From Leptobrachium leishanense (Eukaryota > Chordata > Amphibia > Anura > Megophryidae), in NCBI GenBank assembly GCA_009667805.1, contig CM019064.1:268813662-268877661 (forward strand): a stretch of DNA of 64,000 nt. Direction: 5' to 3'. A model generated the notes under the pieces. It worked only from the letters and a program-made list of their open reading frames with translations. It searched no databases and was not told the origin of the DNA. Within the stretch, counting starts at the first letter, position 1; every line of letters starts with the position of its first letter. A program made the position numbers and the translations under genes. This document shows positions 56,038 through 64,000 of the stretch, in pieces.

Positions 56038-59000
56038 CTATTCCATTACTTCAGCATCAGGGGATTGATAGCTGCTGATCCAGGACTGATTCATTTTTAT
56101 AAATGTCAGCCAGTCTACAGAGTCGGTGGACAGACGCACTCTTTTGTCTGTGACAAAACCTCCAGCGGCACTGAACGTCCTTTCGGAAAGCACGCTAGTT
56201 GAAGGGCAACCTAGTAGCTGCATAGCATATTGGCTAAGTTCTGGCCAGTGATCCAATCTCAACACCCAGTAAGCCAGTGTATCATCTGCTGGAAAGGTAT
56301 CCCGGTCTGCCTATGCCCCTAGGTAGTCCTGCACCATACGGTGAAGACGCTGGCAATGGGTGCCTACATTTGACGTCCCTGGGCGTCGAGGACTAAAAAA
56401 ATTTAAAAATGCATCAGTCAAGCGGCCCTGGCCTTCACCGCTATTCCTCTGATCACCTGCAGCCTCAGAAGCACGTGTGTCAGCACTTGGTAATCTAACA
56501 GTGCCTGGAAAGGTGTTACACAAGTTTTGCTTTAGAGCGTCCTCAAGTTTTGTCATCCTGTGCTGCCTCTGTGCGGGCAGGATGAGCTCTGCAACTTTCC
56601 CCTTGTATCGTGGATCAAGAAGGGTTGCCAACCAGTAATGATCCCTCTCCTTGATAGCACGAATCCTGGGGTCCTTTAGCAGGCTTTGCATCATTAGGGA
56701 GCCCATGCAGCGTAGGTTGGAGGTGGCATTAGCTGCCGAGTCTTCCTGGTCAATGAGGATGACCGTATCGTGCACTTCCTCCTCCCAGCCACGCACAAGC
56801 CCTTCTGTTTCTGGGCACACAAAACCCTGCCTTGAGGAATCCCCACCTTCAATGCCCCCACTACTTAAATAGTCCTCCTCCTCCTCATCCTCCTCCTGTC
56901 TGATCTGAGTAGGACCCGCTGGAATGCTGTCTGCGGAAAGACTGGGGCCTTGAGAGCTAGGGAAGGCCTCCTCTTCCTCCCGCTGCTCTGCCTCTAGAGC
57001 CACATCTATAATTCCCCGCAGAGTGTGCTCCAGCAGGAACACTAAAGGAATTGTGTCACTGATGCAGGCACTGTCCCTGCTCACCATCCTCGTTGCCTCC
57101 TCAAATGGTGACAGTACAGTGCATGCATCCTTGATCATCAGCCACTGCGGGGGGGGGAAACAAGTTGACCTGAACCTGTCCTTGTGCCATACTAACACAG
57201 GTACTCGTTGATGGCCCTCTGCTGCTTGTGCAGACGCTGCAGGATTGCTAATGTCGAGTTCCACCTGGTGGGCATGTCACAGATCAGACGGTTTGTGGGA
57301 AGGTGGAATTCTCTTTGAATTTCTGCCAGGCGAACGCTTGCTGGGAATGACCGTCTGAAGTGGCTGCAGATTTTTCTGGCCTGGATGAGAAGCTCTGGCA
57401 GCCCTGGGTACTTGGTTAGGAAACGCTGTACCACCAGATTTAGGACGTGTGCTAGGCATGGTACATGCGTCAATTTACCCTTGCGTAGGGCGGAGAGAAG
57501 GTTGCTGCCATTATCGCAGACGATCATTCCCAGCTCAAGCTGGCGTGGTATTAACCATCTCTGCACCTGCCCCTGCAGAGCTGACAAAATTTCTGACCCG
57601 GTGTGGCTCCTGTTCCCTAAACAAACCAGCTCAAGCACAGTTAGGCATCTTTTTGCTTGAGCCATTGCATAGACCCTGTCAGGCATCGGTTTAACTGCCA
57701 CTTCGCCAGAGACAGAGAAGGAGGAGGAGGAAGAGGTGGTGGTGGTGGAGCAGACAGACCTCATACAAGCAGCTTTCTGGAGGCGTGGTGGATGAACAAG
57801 CTCCAGCACAGAGCCCCGTCTTGGATCCCTCCCAGCTGCAATCAGAGTTACCCAGTGTGCCGTGAAGGAAATGTAACGACCCTGTCCATGCCTGCTGGAC
57901 CACGTGTCTAAAGTCACATGCACCTTGCTGCTGACTGCCTTTCCCAATGACTTGATAACATTGTCTTCCATGTGCTGGTATAGTGCTGGAATGGCCTTGC
58001 GTGAAAAGTAATGGCGTTTTGGAACCTGCCACTGTGGTACAGCGCATTCAGCAAATTCACGGAAGGGAGCAGAGTCCACCAGCTGGAAAGGCAGTGTCAC
58101 GGTGGCAGTACCACCAGGCACGCACCACCCTATCCTTGCCCTCCGATCCTTGGAAGTGGTCGGTCTGTAAATATATAACCCTATGAATATAACTGGCAGC
58201 AAGGTGAGGCTCTGGTTCCTGAGAGAAGCCCCTATATGCAGAGATGCAGTGTAAACTGCAAGGACAGATGAAAGCAACACAAGGTTAACAAAAGACCTCT
58301 GTACGGCAATACCAAAGATTCCCTGCACTGAAAGGCCGGTCTTTAGGATAGCCGGATCTAATCTAAAGGAAAGTATTACCTTGAAGCCATACAGAGTCTT
58401 TTGTTGTATACAGATGACAGGGTTATCTGGAAACGGTACAGACAAGGAAAATACTATAGAGTAGTCATATAGAGGAAAGCCAAAAGGTCATAACCAGAGA
58501 GAGTACGTCATACAGGATACAGGAATAGGAACCAGAAGGGAAGTCAGCCAAGCCAAAATCGGTAACCGGGGAATCAGAATGGAACATAAACAGCAAACCA
58601 AAATACAGCAATAGACAGAACTAAATACACAAAAGGAACTGACAAACTGGAACAGAAATAACAGAGGCAAAAACTAAACAAGGATGAACAAATGGAGGAT
58701 AACAGGAACACAGCAAGGAGCTCTCAGGACACAAGTCGCAAGGAGACCAGGCAAAGTAAAAATGACCCAGCAATGTCCTATAGGTACATTGCTCTAATAT
58801 AGTCAGGGGAATCAAGGCAAGGGTAAACAGGTGAGCAGCACACAGAACACCAATTAACCCCTGGGAGGCCACCCAGGAATTGGCAGCAACAGAAACACAA
58901 GGGAAAAAACACAATATACAAATACAGAGGGCAGGAAGACAGGTATGCCAGCATGGAACGTGACAGGCAGCAGCTGCAATGCGAGTAATTTTGCTAAGCT

Positions 59001-60176
59001 GGCATTTAGACACTGTGCTTGGCGATGGTTGGGACTATATTTTTTCTTTCGCTGCAGCAGCTGCGGCAACGTAATCTGACTGCGTAAATCTTCAGCTACT
59101 GGGATGATGTCACATTGTGAGGAAGGACCTGCTGGTACATCCATTACTGTAGCATCATCCCTGTCGGTGGAGGTTGTAGGCAATTGCATGGCAGGACATA
59201 CAGTGTGGGTAGAGACAGATGAGGAGGAGGAGGACCTACGCAAAGTTTTGCACCAACGGGATGTGTGGCACTTGTTCATATGTCGCCTCAAGCACGTGGT
59301 ACCCAAGTGTCCGGTGTTTATCCCACGCTTCAGCCTCCTCTGACATAGATTACAAATAGCAACGGTGGGGTCTGCTGCACATTTCTTAAAGAACTCCCAG
59401 ACAGCAGAGTTACTGCATGTGTTCTTTGAGACAACAGTGCTCTGCACCGGAGCTACTCTGACATGTGATGCCTTGGACTGGCTAGTGCTACGGTTGGTCA
59501 CAGAGGATGTTGTGCCTCATGTTTGCTGTGCCTCCTCCTACTCCCCCTCCTCCTCACTTGATTCCTCAGTTCGATCTGGCACCCAGGTGGAGTCAGTGAC
59601 CTCATCATCAATGTCGTCTTCACCCCCTATCTCCTCGTCACTGGAGCCAACTTGGCAGTATGCTGCAGCTGCTGGGGCAACATGAGTGCCAGTTATTTGT
59701 GTGTCATCACTGGCACCCCCTTCCTCTAGGTTGATTATTATCCCTTGCTCAACCTCAGAGATTGAATCAGAGCACTGTACTTGCTGCGCATCCTCAAGCA
59801 GCATGTCAATCTCATTGTAGTCAAACAATTCAGCTGACTCCTCCGTGTGTGATAGCGAGGCTACGGCAGGAGTAGCTGTGGACATGGAGGCTGCATTAGA
59901 TGCTTTGGCAGCTGAGGTGGACTGTAAAGCACTAGCAGCCTGGCTGGCAGAGGACTCGGAGGATGAGGATGGCCTGGTTAGCCAATCTACCAAGTCCTCT
60001 GTATGTTGCTGCTGCTGCTTAAGACGGCCAGCACCAGTTAGAAAGGACAAGCGTGCCCCTGCAGAGGTTGCACCACGTCCACCACGACCAGAGACACAGC
60101 CTCCCGACACAGGGGCTGCTTGTCCTCTTATCTGTGGCTGGGAGCGTCTGCCTGTCCTTTTTGTTCTGTCAGACAT
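56038..60176 (-). pseudogene. hAT transposase (BED finger, ZBED-like) pseudogene
   Basis: Would encode a DDE transposase that cuts and pastes the surrounding element. It starts M-S-D-R-T-K-R-T at 60176, then has an acidic/Ser-rich N-terminus. A BED zinc finger follows (about 59.25-59.40 kb): A-V-W-E-F-F, C-N-L-C, then R-R-H-M-N-K-C-H. Next come the catalytic core with T-L-D-T-W-S-S (first Asp, about 57.9 kb), V-C-D-N-G-S-N (second Asp, about 57.5 kb), R-W-N-S-T (57.27 kb), and S-P-F-E-E-A-T-R-M-V-S (Glu, about 57.1 kb). The C-terminal dimerisation domain has P-S-T-S-V-L-S-E-R-T-F-S-A-A-G-G (about 56.19 kb). Defects seen: two in-frame stops near 59538 and 59508, an 871-bp insertion at 58095-58965, a stop at 57192, a frameshift near the G-run at about 57148-57156, and a stop at 56311. 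All catalytic residues are still readable. The residues before and after the inserted LTR meet in frame, so the frame was open there before insertion. Confidence 0.92.
58095..58965. mobile_element. Solo LTR (871 bp) inserted in the hAT transposase
   Basis: Begins TGTCACGG and ends CGTGACA (TG..CA), flanked by a perfect 5-bp duplication GGCAG (58090-58094, 58966-58970). No internal retroviral or gag/pol coding sequence. Open frames through it (58488-58670, part of 57192-58445 and 58854-59013) mix LTR with transposase and are not real. A gypsy-like LTR is the simplest reading. The orientation is undetermined. Confidence 0.85.
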
Positions 60177-60254
60177 GGTGAGTGATATATAGATTAATAT
60201 ATACAGAACTCTGATTCAACTCTGGTATAAAGATTTAAATAACTCTGGTATAAC

Positions 60255-61320
60255 TCAGTGAGACACCAGTGACAAGAGACAGATCACCTTAATTCCCAAG
60301 TGTTTTAAAGAAATTAGTGAGCCCCAAAATACAGCGTGGTACTGTTTGTATGACGAGACACAGATCACCTTAATTCCCAAGTGTTTTAAAGAAATTAGTG
60401 AGCCCCAAAATACAGCGTGGTACTGTTTGTATGACGAGACACAGATCACCTTAATTCCCAAGTGTTTTAAAGAAATTAGTGAGCCCCAAAAAAACTTGCT
60501 GGCTGTGTGACGAGACACAGAAGATCACCTTGATTCACAAGTGTTTTAAAGAAATTAGTGAGCCCCAAAATACAGCGTGGTCCTGTTTGTATGACGAGAC
60601 ACAGATCACCTTAATTCACAAGTGTTTTAAAGAAATTAGTGAGCCCCAAAATACAGCGTGGTACTGTTTGTATGACGAGACACAGATCACCTTAATTCAC
60701 AAGTGTTTTAAAGAAATTAGTGAGCCCCAAAATACAGCGTGGTACTGTTTGTATGACGAGACACAGATCACCTTAATTCCCAAGTGTTTTAAAGAAATTA
60801 GTGAGCTCCAAAAAAACTTGCTGGCTGTGTGACGAGACACAGAAGATCACCTTGATTCACAAGTGTTTTAAAGAAATTAGTGAGCCCCAAAATACAGCGT
60901 GGTACTGTTTGTATGACGAGACAGAGATCACCTTAATTCCCAAGTGTTTTAAAGAAATTAGTGAGCCCCAAAATACAGCGTGGTACTGTTTGTATGACGA
61001 GACACAGATCACCTTAATTCCCAAGTGCTTTAAAGAAATTAGTGAGCCCCAAAAATACTTGCTGGCTGTGTGACGAGACACAGAAGATCACCTTGATTCA
61101 CAAGTGTTTTAAAGAAATTAGTGAGCCCCAAAATACAGCGTGGTACTGTTTGTATGACGAGACACAGATCACCTTAATTCCCAAGTGTTTTAAAGAAATT
61201 AGTGAGCCCCAAAATACAGCGTGGTACTGTTTGTATGACAAGACACAGATCAACTTAATTCACAAGTGTTTTAAAGAAATTAGTGAGCCCCAAAAAGATT
61301 TGCTGGCACAGTGACAAGAC
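60255..61320. repeat. 81-bp tandem array upstream of the hAT transposase
   Basis: About 13 units with 'aagtgttttaaagaaattagtgagcccc' at near 60300, 60381, 60462, 60541, 60623, 60704, 60785, 60863, 60945, 61026, 61105, 61187 and 61268. Most are 81 bp; a shorter variant ('aaaaaacttgctggctgtgtgacgag', about 78-79 bp) recurs at about 60488, 60818 and 61058, giving a higher-order pattern of 3-4 units. Because 81 is a multiple of three, long open frames run through both strands; these are not genes. Confidence 0.92.
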
Positions 61321-61690
61321 CCAGAAAATCACCTCAATTCACAAATGTTTTAAAGAAAGTTGTAAACCCCAAAAAAACTTGCTGGCACAGTGACAAGACC
61401 CAGAAAATCACCTCAATTCACAAATATTTTAAATAAAGTTGTAAACCCCAAAAAAACTTGCTGGCACAGTGACAAGACACACATCACCTAAATTCCCTGA
61501 TATTTGGTATAAATGAGACCCAAAAAGATTTGCTGGCACAGTGACAAGACCCAGAAAATCACCTCAATTCACAAATGTTTTAAATAAAGTTGTAAACCCC
61601 CAAAAAACTTGCTGGCACAGTGAAAAGACACACATCACCTAAATTCCCTGATATTCGGTCGAAATGAGACCCCCCCAGACCCCCCCAGTA
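61321..61690. repeat. Diverged 5' continuation of the tandem array
   Basis: Units with 'tttgctggcacagtgacaagacccagaaaatcacctcaattcacaaat' at about 61300, 61377 and 61530, alternating with an 'acacatcacctaaattccctgatatt' variant (61490, 61631). Same family as the 81-bp units but more diverged, as at the edge of an array. Confidence 0.75.
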
Positions 61691-62068
61691 GCGTGGCAGA
61701 CCGGCAGTAACAACACACACAACTATCTCCTTTGAAATCTCCTCTGAAATGCGTGCAGAAGCGCTGCGTGGAAACCTTATATAGTGTGCTGCGGGACTTA
61801 GCTCTGTGAGCCCATGATTGGGCAAAATTTGTCCAATCAGGACTCTGAGCAGTGATTGGCATAGTGTTCAACCAGTCTTGCACCAGACCTGTGGTCAGGT
61901 GCAAGGCTGTAGCCAATTAGGAGCTTCAGGCAGTGGGAAAATGCATTGTGGTCCATTGTGGTCGAACATGCGGCGAACACCCGGAAATGTTCGGGGTTCG
62001 CGATCCGCTCGAACAGGCTAAGTTCGGGTCGAACCCCGAACCGTCCGAACCCGAACAGCTCATCCTTA
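61691..62068 (-). other. 5' terminal region of the hAT element
   Basis: Contains 'gtgattggcatagtg', 'ccaatcaggactctg' and 'agccaattaggagc' (CCAAT-like boxes on both strands), a TATA-like 'ttatatagtgtgc' near 61778, then GC-rich 'gttcggggttcg' and 'gggtcgaaccccgaac' palindromic words up to the end at about 62068. It may hold the transposase promoter and transposase-binding sites; this is inference. Confidence 0.5.
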
Positions 62069-62977
62069 GTCTCAAGTAGTTGCCACCAGGTTTGTATACA
62101 TCTTAGGAGAAATTTTGTCACACTCCTCTACGCAGATCATCTCCAAGTCTTTAAGGTTTCGAGGCTGATGTTTGCCAAATCGAATCTTCAGCTCCCTCCA
62201 CGAATTTTCTATGGGATTAAGCTCTGTAGACTGGCTAGGCCACTCCAGGACCTTAATGTGCTTCTTCTTGAGCCACTCCTTTGTAGCCTTTGATGCAGTG
62301 AAGTTGTCCTGTCCCTTTAGCAGAAAAACACCCCTAAAGCCTAAAGTTTCCATCTCCATTTTTGGCGGTGGAGATGGTGTTCTTGGGGCCATAGCCAGCA
62401 TTACTCCTCCTCCAAACACTGCGAGTTGTGGTGAAGCCAAAGAGCTTGATTTTGTTTTCTATCTGACCACAACACTTTCAACCAGTTCTCATCTGAATCA
62501 TTCAGATGGACCTGTACATGTGCTATCTTGAGCAGGGTGACCTTGCGAGCTCTGCAGGATTTCAGTCTTTCACAGCGTAGTGGGTTACCAATTGTTTTTT
62601 TGGTGACTATGGTCCCAGCTACCTTGAGATCACTGACAAGATCCTCCCGTGTAGTTCTGGCCTAATTTCTCACCGTTCTCATGATCATTGAAACTCCACG
62701 AGGTGAGATTGACAGCTATTTGTGTTTCTTCTATTTGCAAATAATGGCACCAACTGTTGTCACCTTCTCACCAAGCTGCTTGGCGATGATCTTGTAGCCC
62801 ATTCCAGCCTTGTGTAGGTCGATAATCTTCTCCCTGTCATCCTTGGACAGCTCTTTGGTCTTGGCCATGGTGGAGAGTTTGAAATCGGATTGCTTCTGTG
62901 GACAGGTGTCTTTTATACAGGTAACAAACTGAGATTAGGAGCACTCCCTTTAAGAGAGTGCTCCTAATCTCAGCATG
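62069..62977 (-). mobile_element. Deleted Tc1/mariner element, minus strand
   Basis: Holds a Tc1 transposase pseudogene and, upstream of its start, a perfect hairpin (62934-62976: 'ctgagattaggagcactc' and its inverse), which I know as part of a common vertebrate Tc1 leader. The 3' end of the gene and the 3' terminus are missing where it abuts the hAT terminus at 62068. The 5' side is followed directly by a hAT-like terminus at 62978. Confidence 0.75.
62072..62868 (-). pseudogene. Tc1-type transposase pseudogene with internal deletion
   Basis: Starts at 62868 (minus) [12 protein letters not shown], followed by the HTH region [24 protein letters not shown]. There C-K-stop replaces the usual R-K-W, consistent with CpG decay and a G-to-A change. 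The C-terminal part reads [17 protein letters not shown] and [12 protein letters not shown], which carries the last catalytic Glu of the DD34E triad. The segment with the second Asp is missing: the sequence jumps within 'gacaacttcactgcatcaaagg', losing about 80-90 residues. The reading frame shifts around 62340-62440. Confidence 0.88.
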
Positions 62978-64000
62978 CAGTGGCGTCACTAGGGTTGGTG
63001 TCACCCGGTGCGGTAACTTATGGTGTCACCCCCCCCCGAGTTTTACGGAATTTTTTAACTAATCTTACTCCTAAATCAGTACTCCCATATAACACTGAAT
63101 GCTCAGACACACAGCGCACATTACTGTGAGGTTTATTGCTGTGGAGCTCTCTCATATGCTCACACAAATTTTTGCCAAATGCCAGCAAGTACGGTGCCTG
63201 TTCGAAGGCAGTGAAAGCACACATGGATATATATTGCCCCAAGCAGCTCTGGATATATTTCCCCCAGCAGCTCAAACATGGATATATATTGCCCCCAGCT
63301 CACATATGGATATATTGCCCCAGCTCACAATTATATATTGTCCCCAGCAGCTCACCCATGGATATATATTGCCCCAGCTCACATATGGATATATTGCGCC
63401 TCAGCTCACATATGGATATATTGCCCCAGACCAGCTCACACATGGAAATATTGCCCCAGACCAGCTCACACATGGATATATTGCCCCAGACCAGCTCACA
63501 CATGGATATTGCCGCAGCTCTCATGGATATGCCCCCAGCACGCATGGATACTGCCCCAGCTCACATGGATATGCCCCAGCTCTCATGGTTATGCCCCAGC
63601 TCTCATGGATATGCCCTAGCAGCTCTCATGGATATGCCCCAGGAGCTCTCATGGATATGCCCCAGGAGCTCTCATGGACATTGCCCCCAGCTCATGGATA
63701 TGCCCCAGCAGCTCTCATGGATATTGCCCCCCAGCTCATGGATATGCCCCAGGAGCTCTCATGGATATGCCCTTGCAGCTCTCATGGATATGCCCCAGGA
63801 GCTCTCATGGATATGCCCCAGCAGCTCTCATGGATATTGTCCCCAGCTCATGGATATGCCCCAGCAGCTCTCATGGATATTGCCCCCAGCTCATGGATAT
63901 GCCCCAGGAGCTCTCATGGATATGCCCCAGGAGCTCTCATGGATATGCCCCAGCAGCTCTCATGTATAATGCCCCAGCTCCTCTCATGGATATGCCCCAG
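62978..64000. mobile_element. hAT-like element with internal minisatellite, running off the window
   Basis: Begins CAGTGGCGTCACTAGGGTTGG, a terminus typical of hAT non-autonomous elements, then 'tgtcacccggtgcggtaa'. After about 250 bp it runs into a tandem array (63225-64000). The right end is outside the window. Confidence 0.55.
63225..64000. repeat. Minisatellite with 'cagctctcatggatatgcccc' units
   Basis: Early units are about 30 bp ('cagctcacacatggatatattgccccagac' type at 63420-63510). Later units are about 26-33 bp, mixing 'aggagctctcatggatatgcccc' and 'cagctcatggatatgcccc' forms. The array continues to the end of the window. The 277-aa open frame across it is repetitive (S-W-I-C-P type) and not a gene. 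Confidence 0.9.

Larger units (their letters stand above)
54782..62068 (-). mobile_element. Large hAT-superfamily transposon (about 7.3 kb with inserts), minus strand, inactivated
   Basis: On the minus strand from 62068 down: a terminal region rich in 'gttcgg/ccgaac' words ('taaggatgagctgttcgggt' at the very end), a 5' leader with an 81-bp tandem array (60.26-61.32 kb), the transposase pseudogene (60176-56038), then a 139-bp tandem array (54.78-56.0 kb). Later insertions are an 871-bp solo LTR (58095-58965) and a CpG-rich MITE (55176-55544). No inverted counterpart of the 62-kb terminus was found near 54.8 kb, so the 3' end may be truncated. Confidence 0.8.

Noticed and set aside
57385..57911. 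Plus-strand frames opposite the hAT transposase
   Set aside because: Shadows of the minus-strand transposase coding sequence.
58488..59013. Membrane-like minus-strand open frames (130 aa and 60 aa)
   Set aside because: They fall in the solo LTR and its junction with the transposase; the hydrophobic residues are chance.
60479..61314. Repeat proteins with a 27-aa unit on both strands
   Set aside because: The unit is an 81-bp tandem repeat (multiple of three), so open frames are automatic; there is no start context or domain.
54782..61690. CRISPR-like arrays
   Set aside because: The repeats are long (81 and 139 bp), contiguous and without unique spacers; the context is a eukaryotic transposon.
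63136..63969. 277-aa open reading frame
   Set aside because: It runs through a minisatellite; the protein is a repeat of W-I-C-P-S-S-like words, and the other frames are open too.

Overview
The window looks like nuclear DNA of a vertebrate, most likely an amphibian (frog or toad). This rests on vertebrate-type split exons of CBLB, long introns, a very high density of nested DNA transposons and MITEs, CR1/L2-type LINE remnants, tRNA-derived SINEs, solo LTRs and minisatellites. No species-diagnostic marker was seen, so 'amphibian' is an inference from repeat style.

The only host gene recognised is the 3' end of CBLB (E3 ubiquitin ligase Cbl-b), on the + strand. Three coding exons (3270-3407, 6789-6890, 9179-9438) encode the proline-rich tail and the C-terminal UBA domain. 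All splice in phase 1 with AG/GT borders. The stop is TGA at 9436-9438, followed by a 3' UTR with AATAAA signals at 10167 and 10688. Roughly 54 kb downstream holds no recognisable host gene.

The rest is mobile-element sequence, much of it nested. (1) About 180-bp palindromic TA-flanked MITEs, ten copies. (2) CpG-rich MITEs with TAA (TWA) target duplications, PIF/Harbinger-like, seven copies. (3) 0.8-0.9 kb TA-flanked elements (here called B and C) at 7251, 43021, 27869 and 39564, plus a diverged one at about 47.65-49.44 kb. (4) TTAA-flanked elements (F) at 22339, 23679, 38310 and 41639, whose right halves are chains of short hairpins. (5) TA-flanked E elements. (6) Short hAT MITEs with 8-bp duplications. 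(7) A LINE remnant on the minus strand at 12-13.9 kb, two SINEs and two solo LTRs. (8) At 54.8-62.07 kb, a large hAT transposon with a BED-finger transposase on the minus strand, broken by stops, a frameshift and an 871-bp solo LTR, and flanked by 139-bp and 81-bp tandem arrays. (9) A deleted Tc1 element, then a hAT-like element with a minisatellite that runs off the window end.

The most unusual structures are the serial-hairpin segment of the F elements, whose stems appear to be kept by paired changes between copies, and a near-perfect 55-bp-arm hairpin at 33099-33216. Family letters (B, C, E, F, G) are local labels, not database names. All similarities were judged by eye.
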